This document shows positions 57,645-64,000 of a stretch of DNA of 64,000 bases, piece by piece. A program made the position numbers and the translations under genes. The notes beneath the pieces were generated by a model, which was given only the letters and a program-made list of their open reading frames with translations, had not been told where the DNA came from and searched no databases. The stretch comes from Rhodococcus tibetensis (GTDB lineage: Bacteria > Actinomycetota > Actinomycetes > Mycobacteriales > Mycobacteriaceae), in NCBI RefSeq assembly GCF_024438035.1, contig NZ_JANFQF010000004.1, positions 1 through 64,000 on the forward strand, given 5' to 3'. Position 1 is the first letter of the stretch; each line of letters starts with the position of its first letter.

Positions 57645-57833
57645 ATGGCAACTATAGTGGCAGATTTCTGGACGACGAAAGACCTTGCCAATCGGTGGGT
57701 AATTTCCGAGAGGCAAGTCCGAGACATGGCGGCTGCGGGCGAAATTCCAGCTATGCGCGTGGGGAAGCTGTGGCGGTTCTCGGTGGTTCGGATTACCGCT
57801 TGGGAAAAAGCTAACCAACGGCTCGCCTGCTGA
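57645..57833 (+). CDS. xis: Excisionase-like MerR/AlpA-type DNA-binding protein
   Basis: A 62-residue winged-helix protein of the excisionase/AlpA type: FWTTKDLANRWVISERQVRDM, then AGEIPAMRVGKLWRFS. The position just after int supports a role in excision or in switching on the element. The 252 bases between int and this gene contain no good gene; a possible 38-codon frame (57444-57560) lacks a ribosome site. The stretch may hold integrase arm sites. Confidence 0.85.
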   Translation: MATIVADFWTTKDLANRWVISERQVRDMAAAGEIPAMRVGKLWRFSVVRITAWEKANQRLAC

Positions 57834-57896
57834 TTTGCGAACCATACCCACGGGCGGGCACTTCCGCGCATTTCAGGTTGTCGAACTGATTCACAT

Positions 57897-57908
57897 CGTT
57901 AGGTAACG
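57897..57908. promoter_or_regulatory. Short dyad in the xis-regulator gap
   Basis: CGTTA and TAACG are exact complements around GG, followed by a second CGTTA in direct orientation. It is in the 206-base gap before the double-HTH gene and may be an operator. Confidence 0.35.
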
Positions 57909-58039
57909 TTAAGCCAAAATCCGCTGTCTGGCGGTCGTGTCCGGATTCATCGGCCCGTGTAGGTCTACTTGTCGTGCAATTTTGGGTCCCAGCGCCACGC
58001 TGCGGCCCCAACAGTCGTGTTTGAACAGGAGGGGACGCA

Positions 58040-58438
58040 ATGTCTCCGGAAGAAGTTGAGGCGTGGAAACGCGCCCGCGAGAACACAGTGATGGACGAGG
58101 CAGAGGCGAAGGAATGGCTCGGACCCTGGGGCAGTCGTCTGGTGGCGTTCCGTGAAGCCGGTCTGGTCCGTGCGCAGGCGATCCGTCATCCTGGCGGGTT
58201 CGAGACGCACATGTACATCCAGCGAAATCTGCGTGAGCAGGTTGCAGGGTGGGTGACTGAAGATGAAGCCCAACAGATCACAGGGCGGCAGGCTCGAACC
58301 CTTCGCCGCTGGCGCGCTGAGGGGTTGGTTGAGGCTCGCCCTCTGGGTAGGTCGTGGGTGTACCGCCTTAAATCGCTCAAGGTCGCATACGAGGCGATGG
58401 CGCAGAACGCGGCTGAGTCACGGAAATACGGGTCCTGA
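58040..58438 (+). CDS. Regulator with two tandem excisionase-type winged-helix domains
   Basis: A 132-residue protein. Residues about 18-66 (MDEAEAKEWLGPWGSRLVAF, EAGLVRAQ) and about 72-115 (VTEDEAQQITGRQARTL, AEGLVEARPLGRSWVYR) have the same layout: a short helix, a recognition helix and a wing. This suggests an internal duplication of a MerR/Xis-type HTH. Its ribosome site is AGGAGGGG. It is a probable transcription factor of the element. No closer family is recognised. Confidence 0.75.
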   Translation: MSPEEVEAWKRARENTVMDEAEAKEWLGPWGSRLVAFREAGLVRAQAIRHPGGFETHMYIQRNLREQVAGWVTEDEAQQITGRQARTLRRWRAEGLVEARPLGRSWVYRLKSLKVAYEAMAQNAAESRKYGS

Positions 58439-58471
58439 CCTGCGTGTGGCCGCTAAACCTCCTGGCCCTTT

Positions 58472-58477
58472 TATAAT
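58472..58477 (+). promoter_or_regulatory. Consensus -10 element (TATAAT)
   Basis: An exact TATAAT sits 112 bases before the next gene (58589). The -35 region is weak. It is a likely promoter for the downstream element genes. Confidence 0.5.
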
Positions 58478-58588
58478 CAGAGATGGGTGTTGCGCATCCA
58501 AGCGAGCACCGATTGTGCCCATTCTGGGCTGTTATCCGCCCGATCTTTAGCCATCAACTAGCAAACTCCTGGAAGGGAGTGATTCGCC

Positions 58589-58795
58589 ATGTCCGCTGCA
58601 AACCCAGCAGTGCTGTCTGCCGCTGGGCGCTACAGGGCTGCCACGTTGCACGGTGCACCCGATGACGTAGTCGCTCGTCGCCGCCAAGAACTTACCCTGA
58701 CGAGGGCAGTACATCTCCTCGAACAGTCGGGTGTCCTCCCGCTGGACGAAGACCTCATTACCGAACTGGCAGCCGCCGCGATGGGTTCCCGCTGA
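58589..58795 (+). CDS. Small helical protein of the element
   Basis: A 68-residue, alanine- and leucine-rich protein with two helices (RRRQELTLTRAVHLLEQSGV and EDLITELAAAAMG). It has a GAAGGGAG ribosome site. No domain is recognised. It is followed after 32 bases by another small gene. Possibly a regulator or an accessory replication factor, but nothing in the sequence shows this. Confidence 0.65.
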   Translation: MSAANPAVLSAAGRYRAATLHGAPDDVVARRRQELTLTRAVHLLEQSGVLPLDEDLITELAAAAMGSR

Positions 58796-58827
58796 ACGTG
58801 GACACGCAACCGATCAGGAGAACTGAC

Positions 58828-59010
58828 ATGAACGATCGACCGTATGTTGCAAATGATTTCGTAGTTGCCAAGCGCTGGTCAAAGAATCTGAACATGGATC
58901 TGTACCGCTGCATCTTCACCCAGTCCTCACGTGAGTTCACAGTGAACATGGACGAGTTGCGGCGGTTGGCGGAAGTGCTCGATGACGTGATCGCCAAACA
59001 CGACAAGTAA
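58828..59010 (+). CDS. Small protein of unknown function
   Basis: A 60-residue protein that starts at an ATG 7 bases after AGGAG. It has a likely beta-sheet part (YVANDFVVAKRWSKN, LYRCIFTQSS) and a C-terminal helix (MDELRRLAEVLDDVIAKHD). No family is recognised. The GTG at 58798 is in frame, but the ribosome site decides for 58828. Confidence 0.65.
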   Translation: MNDRPYVANDFVVAKRWSKNLNMDLYRCIFTQSSREFTVNMDELRRLAEVLDDVIAKHDK

Positions 59011-59105
59011 CAACCACGCTCCACCTTCACCACCTCGTATGCAACAAGCCAGAGCCGCCTACGAGTGCGGACGATTCGAACTGATGAGCAGAAGGAACAA
59101 CCCCT

Positions 59106-60365
59106 TTGAGAAAATATGTAGATACGACTGGAGGCTGGGACGAACTCCCGAGCGTCTGGCGGGCAACCGACCTCAAGCAAGCGCAACAAGCGCGCTGGCT
59201 GGCCAAGGGCCGGCTACCGAGGGCGGCAGTAACCATCCTGATCGGTGACGAGGGTATCGGCAAATCCCTTCTGTGGGTGCACATCGCGGCAGCCGTCACC
59301 ACAGGTAGAGCGCTGCCCGAGTTTGGAATCCCGGAACGCGACCAAGCGAACGTCCTTATCGTTGTGACCGAGGATGACTGGTCAACGACTGTTCTGCCCC
59401 GTCTGATGGTGGCCGGCGCTGACCTCGGATTCGTCCACGTCATCTGTGCTGAATCAGACGGCTCAGGTTCCCCGACCTTCCCGAACGATATCCAGTTGGT
59501 GCAGAACGCTGACCCCGCACCGGCCCTCGTAGTTGTGGATGCATGGTTGGACACGGTGCCGACCAACCTGTCAGTGAAGGACCCGCAGGGGGCGCGGCAA
59601 GCCCTCCACCCTTGGAAAGATGTTGCGACCAAGACGGATGCGGCAATCCTCTTGCTCACGCACACCAACCGATCGACCACAGGTAATGCCCGCGACAAGT
59701 ACGGGGCAACGTCTGAGTTGCGCAAGAAGGCGCGTATGACGTTGTTCGCCCAGCGGGACGAGTCCGAGTATCTGACTGTTGGCCCCGAGAAGTCGAACAC
59801 CACGGGGAAGCTGCCGGCGACCATGTTCAAGATCGATCCGGTGCAGCATTTCGACCCGACTGACGACCATGACGGCACAGTGCCGATGTTGGTGTTCGTG
59901 GGTGAGTCCGACAGGACGGCTGGGGAAATACTCACCTCCATGACTGATGTGACATCTGGTGACGGTCACGCGGGTGACGTTGAGGGGTGGTTGCTGTCGT
60001 TCCTCGGGGACAACGAGGATGGTCGGCAGAAGGCGAACGATGTCTATACGGCAGCCGACGCGGTCGGCTACTCCAAGGACATGGCGAAGCGGGCCAAGGC
60101 AAAACTCGGAATCGACGCGGTCAAGGACGGGTCTTCGTGGTTCTGGCAACTTCCACAGCAAGGGAGCGCGCAGGCAAGGGAGCAGCGCAAGGGGGGTATG
60201 TCTGAGGGCCGCTCCCTTACTCCCTTCCAGGTCAGAGATAGTTTTGGTTGTGCTCCCTTGAATGATGATGAGGGCAAGGGAGCAAGGGAGCACGATTCTG
60301 ACACGCCCCCTTCCCGCCCCCTTGGTGTGTGGTTGGGGTCTGGTGAGCCGGTGGTGAGTCGGTGA
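59106..60365 (+). CDS. RecA-fold ATPase, RepA/replicative-helicase type
   Basis: A 419-residue protein of the AAA_25/RepA group. Walker A is LIGDEGIGKSLLWVH (near residue 47), Walker B ALVVVDAWLD (near 143), and a sensor-like ILLLTHTNRS follows. After about residue 290 comes a winged-helix-like domain (EGWLLSFLGDNEDGRQKAND) and a low-complexity, charged tail. Such proteins drive replication of plasmids and integrative elements. No primase domain is seen in this chain. TTG start with AGAAGGA upstream. It overlaps the next gene by four bases. Confidence 0.85.
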   Translation: MRKYVDTTGGWDELPSVWRATDLKQAQQARWLAKGRLPRAAVTILIGDEGIGKSLLWVHIAAAVTTGRALPEFGIPERDQANVLIVVTEDDWSTTVLPRLMVAGADLGFVHVICAESDGSGSPTFPNDIQLVQNADPAPALVVVDAWLDTVPTNLSVKDPQGARQALHPWKDVATKTDAAILLLTHTNRSTTGNARDKYGATSELRKKARMTLFAQRDESEYLTVGPEKSNTTGKLPATMFKIDPVQHFDPTDDHDGTVPMLVFVGESDRTAGEILTSMTDVTSGDGHAGDVEGWLLSFLGDNEDGRQKANDVYTAADAVGYSKDMAKRAKAKLGIDAVKDGSSWFWQLPQQGSAQAREQRKGGMSEGRSLTPFQVRDSFGCAPLNDDEGKGAREHDSDTPPSRPLGVWLGSGEPVVSR

Positions 60366-60613
60366 GTCACATTTGCATGATCTGCTGGCCGCTCTGCAAG
60401 CCTGCGCCTGAGCCACGGCCACCCGAGTACATCGAACGCCAGCCAGCGGACCTTGTGATTAGAGGGAAGTTGCGGCCGGGGCAGATACCGCGCTGTCGAC
60501 TTCCACACCGACCACCAACTAAGTCTTGTTGCCTTGTCGACCGAGACGGCTACCGGCATTGGGACCGCCGAACATGCCACGGGGAGTCTCTGACTGACCC
60601 TGGTTCTCGATAG
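60362..60613 (+). CDS. Small Cys/Pro-rich protein, coupled to the ATPase gene
   Basis: An 83-residue frame starting at GTG that overlaps the ATPase stop as GTGA. The N-terminus has three close cysteines (CMICWPLC), and a later CC and CH might complete a zinc site. The rest is basic and proline-rich. Not recognised. The coupling is the main support. Confidence 0.5.
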   Translation: MSHICMICWPLCKPAPEPRPPEYIERQPADLVIRGKLRPGQIPRCRLPHRPPTKSCCLVDRDGYRHWDRRTCHGESLTDPGSR

Positions 60614-60632
60614 ACCTTATTCCTTATTCGAG

Positions 60633-60662
60633 CGGGCCTTTCCTCTCCGGAGGTGGGGCCCG
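60633..60662 (+). terminator. Nested hairpin in the element
   Basis: CGGGCC and GGCCCG enclose a second stem, CCTC/GAGG with a TCCG loop. It is in the 70-base gap between 60613 and 60684 and may be a terminator or an attenuator. The inner GGAGG could also be masked ribosome-site sequence. Confidence 0.55.
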
Positions 60663-60683
60663 TTCCGCATTCCAAGGAGAACC

Positions 60684-61130
60684 GTGGAATTGGATCTTCG
60701 GACCGTAATCAGGTCCACACCATCAGTCGTTGCCGAACTCCGGTCTATGGCGTCGTCTCGGGCAGCGCAAACGGGGGAGCGGATCAACACGGGGAGTAAG
60801 CCCGGCTCGTCTGTGCCGCTTTGCTTGGTTCCGATGACTGCGGCGGATACCGAGGTCGACTACTTGCACAGCTGGGCTGGCTGGGCGGGCATTGATCTTC
60901 GAGGTTGTGGCCGCTTCTACCGTGTCAACGGATTCGTCCGAGGCGTCATTGACGATGACCTTCGCCCTGTGCGCGAACTGACCCGCCGTGTCCTCGCCGC
61001 GATGGATTCGCCTACTTGGGTGGAGCCGGAAGGCATGCGCGAAAACCTTTGTGAACTGAGGGCTGTGCATATGCGGCGCTGGCCTGAAATCAGTGACTGC
61101 GTGTGGCAAGTGGTGCTCGCCGATGCCTAA
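60684..61130 (+). CDS. Unknown phage-type protein
   Basis: A 148-residue protein that starts at GTG after AAGGAG. An N-terminal helical part (LDLRTVIRSTPSVVAELRSM) is followed by a Trp-containing middle (YLHSWAGWAGIDLRGCGRFY) and a C-terminal helix-strand (MRRWPEISDCVWQVVLADA). It resembles small proteins seen in actinophage early regions, but I cannot name a family. The last eight bases overlap the next gene. Confidence 0.65.
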   Translation: MELDLRTVIRSTPSVVAELRSMASSRAAQTGERINTGSKPGSSVPLCLVPMTAADTEVDYLHSWAGWAGIDLRGCGRFYRVNGFVRGVIDDDLRPVRELTRRVLAAMDSPTWVEPEGMRENLCELRAVHMRRWPEISDCVWQVVLADA

Positions 61131-61473
61131 ACTCCCCGAACTCTGGGTAGGTGTCGACGAGGCCGCACGTGTCGTCAAGCGCACACCCAGAACCATCCGA
61201 TCCTGGGCACACCAGGGGCACATCGAGTACCGCACAAGCCCATCTGGACGGCAATACGAGGTCTCCCAGCTGCTAGCCGCGAAGAAGGCTGCATGGGATC
61301 GACGTGAGTACGGGAACTGGCGAGCTGGTCCGGGACGCCCCCCGCATCCGGCCAGACCACGAATCGCGGAACTACTCACTCAGGGCTGGTCGGTGCCTGA
61401 CATTGCAGACCACCTCGGTTGCACTTCGTCCATTGTCCACACAGTCCGAAAGGGGCTTTCACATGCAGACTGA
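61123..61473 (+). CDS. DNA-binding protein with two HTH motifs
   Basis: A 116-residue protein with a MerR/Xis-like N-terminal HTH (VGVDEAARVVKRTPRTIRSW, wing SPSGRQYEV) and a C-terminal resolvase-like HTH (AELLTQGWSVPDIADHLG). The linker is basic (RRE, RAGPGRPPHPARPR). ATG at 61123 overlaps the previous stop by eight bases. Likely a regulator or packaging-site binder. This is the third HTH protein of the element. Confidence 0.75.
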   Translation: MPKLPELWVGVDEAARVVKRTPRTIRSWAHQGHIEYRTSPSGRQYEVSQLLAAKKAAWDRREYGNWRAGPGRPPHPARPRIAELLTQGWSVPDIADHLGCTSSIVHTVRKGLSHAD

Positions 61474-61729
61474 TCGACCGAGAAAGTATGGGGGACAGGT
61501 CAACCCGATGGCGAACGGTCGAGGACGAACAGGTACGGAATGCGCCGAACCGAACTGCACCGAACTGACCAGATCGACGCAAGGACGTTGCGCGAAGCAC
61601 AGGCCCAAGCCGACAGTCCGTCTACACAACGGCGACTGGCTGAGCCTGGGCCCTATCCAGTTCAAAGCCGACGTTGCGCGGCAGATCGCTGACGAAATCC
61701 ATGACGTCCTCGACCGCGCAGGACTCTAA
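61463..61729 (+). CDS. Small protein with putative zinc site
   Basis: An 88-residue protein overlapping the previous gene by 11 bases, with AAGGGG upstream. The region CAEPNCTELTRSTQGRCAKH has three cysteines and a histidine spaced like a small zinc finger. The C-terminal half (WLSLGPIQFKADVARQIADE) is a strand followed by an amphipathic helix. Not recognised. Confidence 0.65.
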   Translation: MQTDRPRKYGGQVNPMANGRGRTGTECAEPNCTELTRSTQGRCAKHRPKPTVRLHNGDWLSLGPIQFKADVARQIADEIHDVLDRAGL

Positions 61730-61744
61730 CAATGAAAGAGAAAC

Positions 61745-62011
61745 GTGATTGATAGCGAACCGTTGTACCCCGATGCCTGGTGTGTTGGCGGTGCCCCAGA
61801 ACGTCCCGCAGAGAACACGATTTATCCCACTAGCTGGCCACGTCTTGAGGGCAGACGAACTCCATCAGCACCGCAGTCCTCATCTGCGTCGTTCGACGCG
61901 CAAGTCGCCGACCAGGACGACGAACACGGGCGACAGCTACTCGACCACGCGTACCGACTCACAGGCCGACCAGAACTAGCGGACCGATCCGCCCACCCAT
62001 TCAACGTCTGA
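61745..62011 (+). CDS. Small acidic protein, unknown
   Basis: An 88-residue frame from GTG at 61745, AAAGAGAAA upstream. It is acidic and polar with a C-terminal helix (EHGRQLLDHAYRLTGRPEL). An alternative frame one base off gives arginine-rich noise. No family is recognised; the evidence is position and codon use only. Confidence 0.5.
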   Translation: MIDSEPLYPDAWCVGGAPERPAENTIYPTSWPRLEGRRTPSAPQSSSASFDAQVADQDDEHGRQLLDHAYRLTGRPELADRSAHPFNV

Positions 62012-62026
62012 TTTAAGGAACACCAA

Positions 62027-62827
62027 ATGACTCTGACCATTCAGTCCATCCGACGCTTTCATGCCGCAGTCGCCGCCGTTGGGGGCACCATCCCCACCGA
62101 CCTCCAGGCCATCTCGGACAACCTCGCAGCCGTCAACACCTGGCAGCCGGCACCCGCAGGGGCAGCACTCACAGCGGCACTCACCACCGGGAAGTTCAAC
62201 CCCGCTACCGCCGCAAAACACCTCGACGGGGCTTTGGCTGAGGTACACGACCCCGCCACCATCCAGAAGGTACGCGGAACCGCAACCGTCACGCTCCTCG
62301 CGCAGTACGGGCAGGAGATCAGCGGGGAAGGTGGCGACGAACTGATCGAGTCCCTGCGCCCCGCATTCGATGCCGCACTCGAAGGACTGCGAACCGCCGC
62401 CAACCTGTTCAACCTCAATGCAGCCCCGAATCAGATCCTTGAACTCGGTCACGATGCTGTAGACGCATACAACGCCATCCCGAACCACCGTCGCGTTCTC
62501 GACTCGGTCTGGTACGACGTGCTCGATTGGATGGTCAACGACGCACAGGGACCGCTGGTGCTCGGACAGGACCGACTTGACCGGGCCGCTGATTGCCGCC
62601 GCCTGGTAATGGTGATGCCTGCCCCACGTGGCAGCCTCACGGACCTCGCCAGCGCTGTCGAGCCGGTGACGACGAACCGTCTGCGTGCCGGGCATTGGTC
62701 CCGACTCATGGGCATGACCCCGATCCGCCTCAACAGCCCCAGTGAGGCACGGAAGGTGCTTGATGCCTACCTGACCGAACAGCAGGAAAGCATGGCAGCG
62801 CAGCTCGCAGCCAGCCACCCCAGCTAA
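62027..62827 (+). CDS. 266-residue unknown element protein
   Basis: A soluble, alanine-rich helical protein (LTIQSIRRFHAAVAAVGG, TAALTTGKFNPATAAKHL, ESLRPAFDAALEGLRTAA) with a more globular C-terminal part (RLVMVMPAPRGSLTDL, HWSRLMGMTPIRLNSPSEA). It is the largest gene between the ATPase and the packaging genes. Its ribosome site is AAGGA. I cannot assign a family. A role as phage structural, anti-phage or packaging-interference factor can be imagined, but no motif supports one. Confidence 0.75.
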   Translation: MTLTIQSIRRFHAAVAAVGGTIPTDLQAISDNLAAVNTWQPAPAGAALTAALTTGKFNPATAAKHLDGALAEVHDPATIQKVRGTATVTLLAQYGQEISGEGGDELIESLRPAFDAALEGLRTAANLFNLNAAPNQILELGHDAVDAYNAIPNHRRVLDSVWYDVLDWMVNDAQGPLVLGQDRLDRAADCRRLVMVMPAPRGSLTDLASAVEPVTTNRLRAGHWSRLMGMTPIRLNSPSEARKVLDAYLTEQQESMAAQLAASHPS

Positions 62828-62939
62828 CCCACACCAACAGTCTTGGCGTCAACCTCACCCCACCCACCGAGGGAAGGGACAGGATGAACGGCTCACAATC
62901 GCCCACTCGTCGGGTGTAGGCCGTCTCAGCGCCAACCCC

Positions 62940-62978
62940 GAGGGCGGCATCGACTCATCACGAGTTGGTGCCGCCCTC
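62940..62978 (+). terminator. Hairpin upstream of the HNH gene
   Basis: GAGGGCGGCA and TGCCGCCCTC pair perfectly and enclose a nested ACTC/GAGT stem. It lies about 110 bases after the 266-residue gene and 25 bases before the HNH gene, so it may be a terminator or part of a packaging (cos) region. Confidence 0.6.
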
Positions 62979-63002
62979 ACCCGTACCCGAAGGACAACGA
63001 AC

Positions 63003-63302
63003 ATGGCATGGACCAACGGCAACAGCAGAACGTCCACACCAGCATGGAGAAAGCTACGCAAACACGTCATCGAACGAGACGGGAACGTATGCAGACGATG
63101 CGGTGCGGACGGGGCAGTCGTCGCACTCGAAGTCGATCACGTCATGAATGTGACAGAAGGCGGGACAGACGACCCCGCCAACGCACAACTCTTATGTAAG
63201 CCCTGCCACACACCGAAGACGCGGGCAGAAACACTGCGCGGCACACAACGCAGACACGCACGACTGAAGCTACCCACACCCAAGCACCCAGGGCTGAAAT
63301 GA
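63003..63302 (+). CDS. HNH endonuclease of phage packaging type
   Basis: A 99-residue HNH protein: AWRKLRKHVIERDGNVCRRCG, VALEVDHVMNVTEGG and NAQLLCKPCHTPKT give the paired zinc cysteines and the HNH catalytic core. Such small nucleases lie just before the terminase genes in many cos-type phages and are needed for terminase cutting in some of them. The next gene probably overlaps its stop as ATGA. ATG at 63003. Confidence 0.9.
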   Translation: MAWTNGNSRTSTPAWRKLRKHVIERDGNVCRRCGADGAVVALEVDHVMNVTEGGTDDPANAQLLCKPCHTPKTRAETLRGTQRRHARLKLPTPKHPGLK

Positions 63303-63433
63303 ATGCGGCACAACGCAACTGGGGACCTTTTATTGCATGGGTGGGGCGTGCCCCAGGACCGCACGAGTCGGGGACTACGACTGCCATAGCGCTTGACACT
63401 GGCCGCATCGCATTTGGGAAACCCAGAGGGTAG
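63299..63433 (+). CDS. Candidate 44-residue protein overlapping the HNH stop
   Basis: ATG at 63299 overlaps the HNH stop as ATGA and opens a 44-codon frame (starting MNAAQRNWGPFIAWVG, ending GRIAFGKPRG). The next frame continues past this stop with a cysteine cluster (SCWVCECSC) and stops at about 63501. The remaining 160 bases to the next gene show no other feature. Weak support; coupling is the main argument. Confidence 0.35.
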   Translation: MNAAQRNWGPFIAWVGRAPGPHESGTTTAIALDTGRIAFGKPRG

Positions 63434-63597
63434 CTGCTGGGTCTGCGAGTGCTCCTGTGAAGCAGCAGAACGCGCGACAGGTGTACCGGGGTAGGTGAAT
63501 CCGGCACAGGGCCACTCAGGGATCAACCAATGGGTGTGCCGTATCGGTGCAGGTCAGAGGTACCTAGGCGGAACAAATCAACGTAAGGAATGAACAC

Positions 63598-63930
63598 ATG
63601 GGCAGACCCAGGAAATCGGAGGGCATGCGCGTCGTAGAGCAGCTGAACAAGCTCCTGATTGCGCCGGCCGAGTGGGACGAGAGGGAACTATTGGTGCTCG
63701 ATTCGATCCGTAAAGCAGCTGATAGGGGCGCATTACTGGCCGATTTGCTCACGTTAGAGGCCGCGAAGGAACCCGTCAGCACCCGCAGGATTACCGAACT
63801 GGCCGCCGAGGTACGCCAATGTGAGGCGAACATCTTGCGGTGGTCGGCCACGCTGAACCCGGATGCGACGGAGCAGGAGCAGAAGAGTCTGCCTCACCAG
63901 AACGCCGCTCTGCGGAGGTGGCACGGCTGA
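63598..63930 (+). CDS. Candidate phage terminase small subunit
   Basis: A 110-residue helical protein with a basic GRPRKSEG start (an AT-hook-like patch) and helices VVEQLNKLL, LDSIRKAADRGALLADLL and ITELAAEVRQCEANILRW. It lies between an HNH nuclease and a gene whose start is coupled to its stop, the place where a small terminase is expected. The sequence itself does not prove the assignment. Ribosome site AAGGA. Confidence 0.5.
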   Translation: MGRPRKSEGMRVVEQLNKLLIAPAEWDERELLVLDSIRKAADRGALLADLLTLEAAKEPVSTRRITELAAEVRQCEANILRWSATLNPDATEQEQKSLPHQNAALRRWHG

Positions 63931-64000
63931 TGGCACGGATGCCGCGAGGTACCTCGTCAGGCAGATTGCGGGAGTACTTGCTGACGGAGGCCGAAGACTT
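63930..64000 (+). CDS. Start of a further element gene, cut by the window end
   Basis: ATG at 63930 overlaps the preceding TGA by one base (TGATG). Twenty-three codons are visible (MARMPRGTSSGRLREYLLTE), open to the window end. By position it would be the large terminase subunit, but no motif is visible yet. Confidence 0.5.
   Translation, partial: MARMPRGTSSGRLREYLLTEAED

Larger units (their letters stand above)
56114..64000 (+). mobile_element. Integrated phage-like element (prophage or phage satellite), left part
   Basis: From the ettA break to the window end all genes run rightward and are short, tightly packed and foreign in type: tyrosine integrase, excisionase-like protein, double-HTH regulator, two small proteins, a RecA-fold ATPase, a series of small unknown genes, an HNH nuclease, a candidate small terminase and a further start. 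Base composition is visibly less GC-rich than the flank. The 170 bases between the ettA stump and int hold the left attachment region. The right end is not in the window. No repressor of usual phage type, lysis or structural gene is seen in this part. Confidence 0.85.

Overview
The window is high-GC actinobacterial chromosome. Gene content points to a mycolic-acid-producing member of the Mycobacteriales, most likely Rhodococcus or a close relative: a single-chain type I fatty acid synthase with a separate AcpS, a CmrA-type mycolate reductase, the GlgE alpha-glucan pathway, the CysO/CysM/Mec sulfur relay and a DesA3-type desaturase. The genus is inferred from gene content and remembered gene order, not from a search.

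Layout. (1) 1-22.7 kb follows the order I remember for M. tuberculosis Rv1323-Rv1343c: thiolase end, thioredoxin-TPR protein, glgB/glgE/glgP, dinG, pncA-pncB, clpS, a DUF2017 gene, P1 peptidase, mec-cysO-cysM, rhomboid, cAMP-phosphodiesterase-like hydrolase, rph, rdgB, DUF3817, lprD. murI, expected after the rhomboid gene, is absent, and an apparent ABC ATPase/permease deletion fusion lies beside dinG. (2) 22.7-24.4 kb is a junction holding tRNA-Leu and a two-gene operon (HhH-like protein plus HNH nuclease) behind a perfect LexA box. (3) 24.4-41.2 kb follows Rv2524c-Rv2509: fas-acpS, a TetR gene, bcp, a DUF3618 gene, L,D-transpeptidase, orn, a HerA-like ATPase and cmrA, with tRNA-Lys and tRNA-His. 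(4) 41.2-52.4 kb is metabolic and regulatory: padR-fadH, an MFS transporter, a hydrolase-TetR pair, a desaturase electron-transfer operon, gdhA and an HxlR/SDR pair. (5) 52.7-56.0 kb carries tRNA-Arg, a DUF4345 gene, a CopD-CtaG fusion and an ssb paralogue. (6) From about 56.1 kb to the window end is an integrated element. It begins inside the eighth or ninth codon of ettA and runs integrase, excisionase, regulators, a RecA-fold ATPase, small unknown genes, an HNH nuclease, a candidate small terminase and the start of another gene.

How the genes work together. GlgE extends alpha-glucan from maltose-1-phosphate, GlgB branches it and the divergent GlgP degrades it. Mec matures CysO, which when charged with sulfur feeds CysM for cysteine synthesis. 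FAS-I is activated by the adjacent AcpS, and its products supply the DesA3-type desaturase and, through CmrA, mycolate maturation. PncA and PncB form a nicotinamide salvage pair.

Most interesting items: the SOS-controlled HhH/HNH operon, the ettA-integrated compact phage-like or satellite element, the paired palindromes and CRP-like site before fas, the missing murI, and the ABC fusion. No CRISPR array or transposase was seen.
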